From contig CAZSSA010000090.1 of the NCBI GenBank assembly GCA_964609375.1, positions 1-9,054 on the forward strand: a stretch of DNA of 9,054 nt, read 5' to 3'. The stretch comes from CAZDUS01 sp964609375 (GTDB lineage Bacteria > Verrucomicrobiota > Kiritimatiellia > CAIKKV01 > CAITUY01). Positions 1 through 7,200 of this stretch are shown in pieces. Under the pieces are notes generated by a model that saw only the letters and a list, made by a program, of their open reading frames with translations, was not told the origin of the DNA and made no database searches. The stretch's first letter is position 1, and each line of letters opens with the position of its first letter. A program made the position numbers and the translations under genes.

Positions 1-2
1 TA

Positions 3-899
3 TTACGTGCGGCGGTATTGGGATGGGGATTGATTATTGGCGCGGCGGAACTGACGGGTGAAATAGTTGCTGTCGTTGAATCCTGCTTCAAGTGCGATGC
101 GTGTAATCGTCCAGTCTGTATGACGCAATAGTTCCATGGCTTTTTGGATTCTGAGGCGAACAAGATATTCAATCGGGGTTTGCCCTGTTGCCTTTCGGAA
201 CACGCGCATGAGCGTGCTGCGAGACATGTGGGCGATAGACAGGATGTCTGACAGAGTCCAATGGCGGGCGTAGCCATGCTCAATGGCACTGATGACGTTT
301 CCGATCCGCAACAGGGAGGCGGCTTCGATGGTGGATGATCCCGTGTAGGCGCGCGAAAGGTACACAATCAGGCGAATTAGATGACTCAATAGTATGGCTT
401 CGCCGCCCGGTTTGTGATCCTTGATTTCTTCTTCCATCGTCGCGATCAGCGGTTCAATCTGAGCCAACTGAGACCGTGTTAAGTGTAACCGGCTGGCAAA
501 TCGGTGTCGGCGACGGCTGGTGGGTTCGAACAGGAACATGGCGCCGTATCCCGGCATGCGTAATAATTCGCTTTCAGGAAGGCGCAACTGATTGGGATCG
601 TACATGACATTGATCATTTCAAGGTGTTTCCTGTCATGGAAATAATGGCGTTGATTACCCTGAAGTAAAAAGACATCGCCGGCGGCTACGGGAAACTCGT
701 ATCCATGGAGCCAGTGGATACCACTGCCCCCGGTGATAATGACCATTTCGCAAAAGTCATGGCTGTGGGCGACTTCCGTCAGGTCGTGCGGATGAGAGGG
801 AGTACGATTTTCTGATGTCTGTGTTCGCAGGACGGTGATTGGGAATCCGCCCATGGTGAAATAATCCTGTCCATCCGCGATATTCTTCTTTATGGCCAT
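3..899 (-). CDS. AraC-family transcriptional regulator with N-terminal cupin sensor domain, probable xylose-operon regulator
   Basis: This is a complete cytoplasmic DNA-binding regulator of 298 residues. The N-terminal half (about residues 20-130) reads as a cupin/AraC arm domain. It has a histidine-rich HxH (H45, H47) followed by an acidic residue (E51), glycine-rich turns and a GDVFLLQ strand, as in RhaS/RhaR-like sugar regulators. The C-terminal 100 residues carry two helix-turn-helix motifs. The first spans about 213-245 (TLSDIL...MSRSTLMRVFRKATGQTP). The second spans about 263-296 (TRIALEAGFNDSNYFTRQFRR...SPSQYR), which is the AraC family signature. The ATG at 899 gives a normal family length but only a weak GGA ribosome-binding site; M16 is the only nearby alternative start. 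The gene is divergent from xylB with 115 bp between them, and that gap holds AraC-type operator repeats, so control of xylBA and of itself is likely. The effector is not evident; D-xylose is inferred from context only. It lacks the periplasmic-binding-protein domain of E. coli XylR, so I do not use that name. Confidence 0.9.
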   Translation of the reverse strand: MAIKKNIADGQDYFTMGGFPITVLRTQTSENRTPSHPHDLTEVAHSHDFCEMVIITGGSGIHWLHGYEFPVAAGDVFLLQGNQRHYFHDRKHLEMINVMYDPNQLRLPESELLRMPGYGAMFLFEPTSRRRHRFASRLHLTRSQLAQIEPLIATMEEEIKDHKPGGEAILLSHLIRLIVYLSRAYTGSSTIEAASLLRIGNVISAIEHGYARHWTLSDILSIAHMSRSTLMRVFRKATGQTPIEYLVRLRIQKAMELLRHTDWTITRIALEAGFNDSNYFTRQFRRANNQSPSQYRRT

Positions 900-913
900 A
901 TGAATCCGTAGTG

Positions 914-965
914 TCTCATTACTGACGCAGTGAGAATATAGTGCTAATCAATGAGAGTATAATCA
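914..965. promoter_or_regulatory. Probable AraC-type operator: 21-bp-spaced direct repeats plus an inverted half-site
   Basis: Two 13-bp direct repeats of the form CARTGAGARTATA lie at 928-940 and 949-961. They match at 11 of 13 positions and their starts are exactly 21 bp apart, two turns of the helix. A third partial copy, AATGAGA, is inverted at 914-920 on the regulator side. AraC-family activators typically bind tandem half-sites about 21 bp apart next to the -35 region, so this is the likely binding site of the divergent regulator. A GATAGT at 982-987 could be the xylB -10, which would put its -35 (959-964) against the second repeat as in class II activation. A perfect TATAAT at 958-963 overlaps the second repeat and is an alternative; if that is the true -10, binding would repress. 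The function is inferred; the repeats are visible directly. Confidence 0.6.
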
Positions 966-1014
966 AGGTTTTCTCGTGGAAGATAGTAGATTATAGTTCG
1001 AAGGAGTAACGGTC

Positions 1015-2502
1015 ATGGACTATTTATTAGGGATTGATCTGGGGAGTTCGTCGGTAAAGGCGTCTGTATTGAATGCCGAGACTGGACGTTGCGAAGGGGC
1101 TGCTTTTTATCCCAAGACGGAACAAGCGATCAACAGTCCGAGGCCGGGGTGGGCGGAGCAGGATCCGGAGATGTGGCTAACCCATGCCCGCCAAGCGGTT
1201 CGCGATGCTGTTGCGCAAGCGCATGTGGCGGCGCACTCGATCCGGGCAGTGGGTGTTGCCTATCAGATGCATGGCCTGGTTTGCGTGGACAGGCATCAAG
1301 AGGTTGTCCGTCCTGCGATTATCTGGTGCGATAGCCGGTCTGTACCGTATGGGAATGAGGCCTTTGAACGACTGGGGCCGGAGAGATGTCTGGGGCATTT
1401 GCTTAATTCACCGGGGAATTTTACCGCGGCCAAGCTGGCATGGGTAAAGCAGAACGAGCCGGAGGTGTTCGCCAGGATTGACAAAGTCATGCTGCCCGGT
1501 GACTGGTTGGCGATGAAGATGACCGGCGAGATTTGTACTACCGCATCAGGTTTGTCGGAAGGGGTCTTCTGGGATTTCAAGAACGACGTGCCCTGCGGAT
1601 TCCTCATGGATTACTTCGGGTTTAATCATTCCTTGCTTGCTGCCATGGTGCCCACGTTTGGCCTTCAGGGAAGGCTGACGCGGGAAGCGGCTGAGGCGTT
1701 TGGGTTGGAGGCGGGAACGCCGGTTGCCTATCGGGGGGGAGATCAGCCAAACAATGCTTTTTCGCTAAATGTATTGAAGCCTGGCGAGATAGCGGCCACG
1801 GCGGGGACCTCGGGCGTGGTTTACGGCGTGAGCGATAAGAAGCAATACGATCCACAATCCCGTGTGAATACGTTTCTGCATGTCAATCACACCAAACGGC
1901 AGCCCCGGCTTGGTGTTCTATTATGCATTAACGGGACGGGCATTCTGAACGCGTGGACAAAACGGCTGATGGGAAATGTATCGTACCGTGACATGGATCA
2001 GTTGGCTGGGACGGTTCCGATCGGGAGTGATGGTTTGGTTGTGTTGCCCTTCGGGAATGGGACTGAACGGGTGTTGGGGAATCGTCCATTGGATGCCCGG
2101 TTGGCGGGGATTGATTTCAATCGGCACACCCGTGCTCAGATTTGTCGTGCGGTCCAGGAGGGAATTGTTTTTTCCTTCCAGTACGGGATGACGGTGATGA
2201 GGGGAGTTGGCTTGGATATCCAGACGATCCGTGCTGGTGATTCCAACATGTTCATGAGCGACGTGTTTTGCGAAACGCTTGCTGGTGTGAGTGGAGCCAC
2301 TATTGAGTTGTATGCGACGGATGGTGCCCAAGGGGCGGCGCGAGGGGCGGGAGTTGGCGCCGGACTCTATGAGTCGGTTGAAACGGCCTTTCGCTCCCTT
2401 GAAAAGCGGAAAGTTATTGAGCCTAAGGACGGTGCCTATGCAGAGGCCTATTCAAAGTGGGAATCCCATCTTGAGTCGGCATTGCAGATGGTGGCCGTGT
2501 GA
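1015..2502 (+). CDS. xylB: Xylulokinase (FGGY carbohydrate kinase)
   Basis: This enzyme phosphorylates D-xylulose with ATP to D-xylulose 5-phosphate, the second step of the isomerase route of xylose use, in the cytoplasm. It has 495 residues, normal for the family. The first FGGY domain opens with GIDLGSSSVK (from residue 6; D8 in the phosphate loop) and includes QMHG at 84-87, WCDSR at 104-108 and the DKVMLPGDWL stretch typical of xylulokinases. The catalytic-base aspartate is D243 in GGDQPNN, and the ATP-binding GTSGV is at 264-268. The usual GGGA...W motif of the second domain is replaced by RAGDSNMF (406-413), followed by a conserved TLAGVSGA and a GA/GAGxGAG stretch, as in a xylulokinase subgroup I recall from Bacteroidetes-type bacteria. 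AAGGAG at 1001-1006 sits 8 nt before the ATG and fixes the start. It is first in the xylBA operon, 33 bp before xylA. A kinase for another ketopentose is possible on fold alone, but the xylA neighbour argues for xylulose. Confidence 0.93.
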   Translation: MDYLLGIDLGSSSVKASVLNAETGRCEGAAFYPKTEQAINSPRPGWAEQDPEMWLTHARQAVRDAVAQAHVAAHSIRAVGVAYQMHGLVCVDRHQEVVRPAIIWCDSRSVPYGNEAFERLGPERCLGHLLNSPGNFTAAKLAWVKQNEPEVFARIDKVMLPGDWLAMKMTGEICTTASGLSEGVFWDFKNDVPCGFLMDYFGFNHSLLAAMVPTFGLQGRLTREAAEAFGLEAGTPVAYRGGDQPNNAFSLNVLKPGEIAATAGTSGVVYGVSDKKQYDPQSRVNTFLHVNHTKRQPRLGVLLCINGTGILNAWTKRLMGNVSYRDMDQLAGTVPIGSDGLVVLPFGNGTERVLGNRPLDARLAGIDFNRHTRAQICRAVQEGIVFSFQYGMTVMRGVGLDIQTIRAGDSNMFMSDVFCETLAGVSGATIELYATDGAQGAARGAGVGAGLYESVETAFRSLEKRKVIEPKDGAYAEAYSKWESHLESALQMVAV

Positions 2503-2535
2503 CGTGAACAAAACAGGAAACGTGGAGGATTTGCG

Positions 2536-3864
2536 ATGAGTATTGTTACAGGACAGAAGGAGTATTTCCGGGGGATTGGCGCCATTGCGTATGAAGGACG
2601 TGACAGCAACAATCCGCTGGCGTTCAAGTGGTACGATAAGAACCGGGTGATAGCCGGGAAGACGATGGCTGATCATTTGCGGTTTGCCGTCTGCTATTGG
2701 CATACGTTTTGCGGGACCGGGGCGGATCCGTTCGGTGGCGGCACTAAAGCCTTTCCGTGGTTGGACGGCAAGGATGCTGAATCGCGCGCGAAAGACAAGA
2801 TGGATGCCGCTTTTGAGTTCATCACCAAAATCGGTGTGCCGTTCTACTGTTTTCATGATTTTGACCTGATTGAGGAAGGGGGAACCTTTGCCGAGTCTAC
2901 CCGCCGTCTGGAGATGATGGTTGACTATGCGAAAAAGAAACAGGCGGCGTCCGGTGTAAAGCTATTATGGGGAACGGCGAATTTGTTCAGCCATGCGCGA
3001 TATATGAATGGCGCAGGAACCAACCCGGATTTCAACACGGTTGCCTATGCGGGTGCCCAGCTGAAGAACGCGATTGATGCCACGATGGCGCTGGGAGGGG
3101 AGAACTATGTGTTCTGGGGCGGACGTGAAGGGTATATGAGTCTTCTGAATACGGACATGAAGCGGGAAAAGGCGCATTTTGCGCGATTCCTGCATATGGC
3201 GAAAGATTATGCGCGGCAACATGGTTTCAAGGGGAACTTTTTCATTGAACCTAAGCCGATGGAGCCGAGCAAACATCAGTACGACTTTGACTGTGAGACG
3301 GTCATCGGATTCCTGAACGCGAATGGACTGCAGAATGACTTCAAATTGAATGTGGAGGTCAACCATGCCACTCTGGCGCAGCATACGTTCCAGCACGAAT
3401 TGCAGGTGGCGGCGGATGCCGGGATGCTTGGGAGCATTGATGCGAATCGCGGGGACTATCAGAACGGATGGGACACGGATCAATTCCCCTGCAATTTGCA
3501 GGAAACGGTTGAAGCGATGCTCGTCATTCTTCAGGCAGGCGGCTTACAGGGTGGAGGAACGAACTTCGATGCCAAGACGCGTCGCAATTCGACGGATTTG
3601 GACGATATTTTTATTGCGCATATTGCCGGTATGGACACCTTTGCCCGTGCGTTGGTGGTGGCCGACAAGATTCTGACGACATCGCCGTACAAGAAGATGC
3701 GTCAGGATCGATATGCGTCGTTTGATAGCGGCAAGGGAGCTGAATTCGAGGCGGGAAAACTGACCTTGGAAGACCTGAGTGGTTTAACCAGGAAGAACGG
3801 CGAACCGAAACTCCTTAGCGGGAAGCAGGAGTTATACGAGGCCCTCATCAATCAGTATAGCTAA
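2536..3864 (+). CDS. xylA: Xylose isomerase, class II (long) type
   Basis: This enzyme interconverts D-xylose and D-xylulose (often also D-glucose and D-fructose) using two divalent metal ions in a TIM-barrel, in the cytoplasm. It has 442 residues, the length of class II enzymes such as the E. coli one, and begins with the N-terminal segment that class I lacks. All expected active-site residues are visible at a constant +6 offset from E. coli: H107 and D110 in FHDFD, E238 and K240 in IEPKP, E274 and H277 in VEVNH, D302 in SIDANRGD, D313 and D315 in WDTDQFP, and D345 in NFDAK. The enzyme should therefore be active. GGAGG at 2524-2528, 7 nt before the ATG, supports the start. It follows xylB by 33 bp in the same operon and is presumably co-regulated by the divergent AraC-family protein. 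The last 27 coding bases lie in a 55-bp segment duplicated across the N gap, but the reading frame is intact and ends naturally. Confidence 0.97.
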   Translation: MSIVTGQKEYFRGIGAIAYEGRDSNNPLAFKWYDKNRVIAGKTMADHLRFAVCYWHTFCGTGADPFGGGTKAFPWLDGKDAESRAKDKMDAAFEFITKIGVPFYCFHDFDLIEEGGTFAESTRRLEMMVDYAKKKQAASGVKLLWGTANLFSHARYMNGAGTNPDFNTVAYAGAQLKNAIDATMALGGENYVFWGGREGYMSLLNTDMKREKAHFARFLHMAKDYARQHGFKGNFFIEPKPMEPSKHQYDFDCETVIGFLNANGLQNDFKLNVEVNHATLAQHTFQHELQVAADAGMLGSIDANRGDYQNGWDTDQFPCNLQETVEAMLVILQAGGLQGGGTNFDAKTRRNSTDLDDIFIAHIAGMDTFARALVVADKILTTSPYKKMRQDRYASFDSGKGAEFEAGKLTLEDLSGLTRKNGEPKLLSGKQELYEALINQYS

Positions 3865-3892
3865 CCACGCCCTGTCATGATGGTGGCGGGTT
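3838..3892 (+). repeat. 55-bp direct repeat, left copy (contig end at the gap)
   Basis: This segment covers the last eight sense codons and the stop of xylA plus 28 bp of downstream DNA, ending exactly at the first N. It is identical over all 55 bp to 3993-4047. An exact repeat abutting both sides of a 100-N run, with a length equal to a common de Bruijn k-mer (55), is best explained as one genomic sequence written at the end of two joined contigs. Confidence 0.9.
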
Positions 3893-3992
3893 NNNNNNNN
3901 NNNNNNNNNNNNNNNNNNNNNNNNNNNNNNNNNNNNNNNNNNNNNNNNNNNNNNNNNNNNNNNNNNNNNNNNNNNNNNNNNNNNNNNNNNNN
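3893..3992. other. Assembly gap of 100 N, probably with no real missing sequence
   Basis: Exactly 100 consecutive N, a conventional placeholder length for a gap of unknown size. Because the two flanks share the same terminal 55 bp, the contigs probably overlap and the true gap length is probably negative. On that reading the xylA stop to the next gene start is about 251 bp of real DNA. Confidence 0.9.
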
Positions 3993-4047
3993 GAGGCCCT
4001 CATCAATCAGTATAGCTAACCACGCCCTGTCATGATGGTGGCGGGTT
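3993..4047 (+). repeat. 55-bp direct repeat, right copy (contig start after the gap)
   Basis: Identical to 3838-3892. It encodes the same C-terminal xylA codons (EALINQYS and stop, the stop ending at 4019) without the rest of the gene, so it is not a second gene. It marks the start of the downstream contig. Confidence 0.9.
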
Positions 4048-4087
4048 GTCGGCGGCAACCTGCCATATCGACGACAGATACCTGTCG
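4018..4087 (+). promoter_or_regulatory. Cluster of hairpins just after the xylA stop
   Basis: Three potential RNA hairpins lie in 70 bases. The first pairs AACC(A)CGCC at 4018-4026 with GGCGGGTT at 4040-4047, with a one-base bulge and a 13-nt loop. The second pairs GGTTGTC at 4044-4050 with GGCAACC at 4054-4060, with one G-U pair. It reuses the right arm of the first, so the two exclude each other. The third is a perfect 6-bp stem, CGACAG (4072-4077) with CTGTCG (4082-4087) and an ATAC loop. None is followed by a T run, so this is not a classic intrinsic terminator. It may stabilise the 3' end of the xylBA message or assist factor-dependent termination; that role is inference. Confidence 0.4.
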
Positions 4088-4144
4088 CGGCAACACGCAA
4101 TACCCCTGATAACGTTTCCGGGCCGGGCTGCGGTTTGGATTGGA

Positions 4145-4166
4145 CACAAGGTTGAAAAAACTTGTG
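4145..4166. promoter_or_regulatory. Inverted repeat CACAAG-N10-CTTGTG upstream of the oxidoreductase gene
   Basis: A perfect 6-bp inverted repeat with a 10-nt A-rich spacer, 105 bp upstream of the oxidoreductase start. It could be a regulator binding site or a small RNA hairpin. Its half-sites recall the TTGTG core of redox-sensing Rex operators but are in the opposite arrangement, so I do not assign Rex. The right arm overlaps the candidate -35. Confidence 0.35.
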
Positions 4167-4190
4167 CGGGGGAGGTCAAAAGCGTATCTT
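4162..4190 (+). promoter_or_regulatory. Weak sigma70-type promoter candidate for the oxidoreductase gene
   Basis: TTGTGC at 4162-4167 and TATCTT at 4185-4190 are separated by 17 bp. They match the consensus hexamers at 3 and 4 of 6 positions. A separate promoter is plausible because the gene lies about 250 bp beyond xylA, but the match is poor and read-through from xylBA is not excluded. Confidence 0.25.
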
Positions 4191-4258
4191 TTATCGTTTT
4201 TCTTTGGCTGGATTCGGAAGTTTATCGGGGTGTACAAGCCCACTGTAACAATGAAGAT

Positions 4259-4264
4259 AGGAGA
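4259..4264 (+). promoter_or_regulatory. Ribosome-binding site that sets the oxidoreductase start
   Basis: AGGAGA, 6 nt before the ATG at 4271. It decides in favour of this start over the longer in-frame reading that would begin at 4046, and the resulting protein starts MADKKMIMVDGN as expected for the family. Confidence 0.8.
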
Positions 4265-4270
4265 CGAGTG

Positions 4271-7200
4271 ATGGCTGATAAAAAGATGATCATGGTGGAT
4301 GGAAATCAGGGTGTGGCCAATATTGCCCATGCGACCAACGAGGTGTGTGCGATTTACCCGATTACCCCTTCTTCGGCAATGGGCGAATGGGCTGATGAAT
4401 ACACCGCGGCCGGCATGAAGAACATCTGGGGCACCATTCCCGAGGTTGTTGAAATGCAGTCCGAGGGTGGAGCCAGCGGTGCCGTTCACGGGGCCTTGAC
4501 GTCCGGCGCGTTGACGACCACATTCACGGCATCACAGGGGCTCCTGTTGATGATTCCGAACATGTACAAGATTGCCGGCGAACTCACCAGTACGGTGTTT
4601 CATGTGACGGCCCGGTCCTTGGCTTGTCAGGGGTTGTCGATTTTTGGTGACCACTCGGACGTGATGGCGGTTCGCCAGACGGGGTTTGCGATGCTGGCCT
4701 CGGCGAGTGTTCAAGAGGCGCATGATTTTGCATTGATTGCGCAGGCGGCGACATTGCAGTCGCGGGTGCCATTTGTGCATTTCTTTGACGGGTTCCGGAC
4801 CTCGCATGAAGTCCAGAAGATCGAGGAGATCCCGGTTGACACGATCCGTGCCATGATTACGGATGAGTTGGTGTTTGCGCACCGCCAGCGTGCCTTGTCG
4901 CCTGATCGGCCGATGATTCGCGGCACGGCCCAGAACCCCGATGTGTATTTCCAGGGGCGCGAAACCGTCAACAAGTACTATGATGCCTGTCCTGGTATTG
5001 TGCAGAGGACCATGGACCAGTTTGCCAAGCTCACGGGGCGGCAGTACAAACTGTTTGACTATGTGGGGGCAGCGGATGCCGAGCGAGTGATCGTGATCAT
5101 GGGGTCAGGCGCCGAGACGGTTCATGAGACGGTGGAAGCATTGGCGGCCAAGGGGGAGAAGGTTGGCGTCCTGAAGGTTCGTCTTTTCAGGCCCTGGGAT
5201 ATCAAGACATTCGTGCAGACCTTGCCGGCGACGGTGCGGTCCATTGCCGTGCTTGACCGGACGAAAGAGCCTGGGTCGATTGGCGAGCCGATGTACGAGG
5301 ATGTGCGTACGGCGATTGGCGAGGCCCAGAGTTCGAAGTTGATGCAGACCAAGTTTTATCCGTTGGTGTTGGGCGGGCGCTATGGGCTGGGATCGAAAGA
5401 ATTCACACCGGCCATGGTGAAGGCGGTGTTCGATAATCTGGTCAGCGGACAGAAGAATCACTTCACAGTGGGGATCAACGATGACGTTACCAAGTTGAGT
5501 CTTTCCTATGATCCCGCATTCCAACTGGAGCACAAAGGGCGTATTGAGGCGATGTTCTATGGGTTGGGTTCCGACGGGACGGTTGGTGCAAACAAAAACT
5601 CGATCAAGATCATTGGTGACGACACGGACTTTTCCGCGCAGGGTTATTTCGTATATGACTCCAAGAAGGCCGGCACGATAACGGTGTCGCACCTGCGTTT
5701 CGGGCCTGGGTTGATTCGCAGTCCGTATCTCTGCACGAAGGCTGACTTTGTGGCGTGCCACAACTTCTCGTTTGTTGAGAAGTATGACATGTTGGCGAGT
5801 GCCAAGGAGGGGGCGACATTTCTGCTGGCGAGCCCGTACAGCGCGACGGAGGTGTGGAATCACCTGCCGGATGAGCTGGCGCAACAGGTTATTGACAAGA
5901 AGATCAAGTTCTACGTGATTGATGCGGTCAAGTTGGCGGCTGACCTTGGGTTGGGGGCGCGCATTAACACCTTGATGCAGACCTGTTTCTTTGCCATTTC
6001 CGGCGTACTGCCCCAGGCAGAAGCCGTTGAAGGGCTGAAAAAGGCGATCAAGAAAAGCTACGGGCGCAAGGGGGAAGAGGTTGTCCAGTCGAATTTCAAG
6101 GCAGTGGATGCGGCGGTTGCGTCTTTGCAGGAAGTCAAGGTTCCCGGGAAGGTGGCCGGCAAGGTCAAGATGCCTGCCGTGGTGCCATCCGATTCTCCTG
6201 AGTTTGTCAAGACGGTAACGGCCACCCTGATCAAGCAGAAGGGGGACAGTCTGCCGGTTAGCCTGATGCCCGATGATGGCACCTGGCCGACAGGGACAAC
6301 GCAGTACGAGAAGCGGAACATTGCGGTGGAGATTCCCGGGTGGAACGCCGATCTCTGTATTCAGTGTGGGCAATGTTCGCTGGTATGTCCGCATGCGGCG
6401 ATTCGTGTGAAGGCGTATGACGGCAAGTGTCTGGGCGGGGCTCCGAAGACGTTCAAGTCTTCGGATGCCAAAGGGAAGGAGTTTGCCGGGATGAAGTTCA
6501 CCGTGCAGGTGGCTCCGGAAGATTGTACCGGATGCGGCGCGTGCGTGTGGAACTGTCCGGGACGTGAGCGTGATAAGGCAACCAAACAGGAGACAGGTAA
6601 GCGGGCGATCATGATGGTGCCGCAGTTGCCGTTGAGGGAGAACGAAGTGGAGAACTTCAAGTTCTTCCTGGGGATTCCTGAGACGGATACGAAGCTCTAC
6701 AAGAAGGACACGGTCAAGGGAAGCCAGTTTGTGAAGCCGTTGTTCGAGTTCTCTGGCGCCTGTGCGGGTTGCGGGGAGACGCCGTATATCAAGTTGCTGA
6801 CCCAGTTAGTCGGGGACCGGTTGTATATTGCCAACGCGACGGGGTGTACCTCCATCTATGGCGGCAATCTGCCGACGACCCCGTACTGCAAACGCGAAGA
6901 CGGTCGCGGGCCCTGCTGGGCGAACTCATTGTTCGAAGACAATGCCGAGTTTGGGTTTGGGATGCGGTTGGCGGTGGATAAGTTCAACGAATTCGCCCTG
7001 GAGATGATTGACAAGATTCTGGGTGGCGCCTGTGGTGACGCGAAGATTGACAAGGCGTTGCTGGAGGCCATTAAAGCGGCGGACCAGTCCGGCCAGGCCG
7101 GGATTGAGGACCAACGGGCGCGTGTGGCGGTGCTGAAGAAGCAGTTGGCGGGATGCAAGTGCGATCTATGCGGGCAGTTGGCCTCGGTGGCCGATTACCT

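Larger units (their letters stand above)
4048..4270 (+). other. Untranslated region upstream of the pyruvate oxidoreductase gene
   Basis: I see no credible gene here. The frame of the downstream gene happens to stay open back to 4046, but the extra 75 codons resemble no oxidoreductase N-terminus and the true start has its own ribosome-binding site. The stretch holds most of the hairpin cluster at its left end, a 6-bp dyad at 4145-4166, a weak promoter candidate near 4162-4190 and pyrimidine-rich DNA around 4187-4206. I recognise no riboswitch class in it. Confidence 0.6.

Noticed and set aside
992..997. TATAGT as the xylB -10 with TTTTCT (969-974) as -35
   Set aside because: Spacing is 17 bp, but transcription would start near 1004, inside the AAGGAG ribosome-binding site at 1001-1006, leaving the message without a usable one.
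3993..4019. Second partial copy of the xylA 3' end as a gene duplication or pseudogene
   Set aside because: The match is exactly 55 bp, perfect, and begins at the edge of a 100-N run, which fits a contig overlap far better than a biological duplication.
4145..4166. Rex redox-repressor operator
   Set aside because: Rex sites have the arrangement TTGTGA...TCACAA; here the half-sites are reversed (CACAAG...CTTGTG), so only the dyad itself is reported.
4046..4270. In-frame upstream extension of the oxidoreductase by 75 codons, beginning at 4046
   Set aside because: The added residues match no oxidoreductase N-terminus, the start codon would lie in the hairpin cluster without a ribosome-binding site, and AGGAGA at 4259-4264 sits correctly before the ATG at 4271.
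5105..6394. Long minus-strand open frame of 429 codons opposite the oxidoreductase
   Set aside because: It lies entirely inside the well-supported plus-strand gene, shows no recognisable domain and has the Arg/His/Leu-rich composition of an antisense reading of GC-rich coding DNA.
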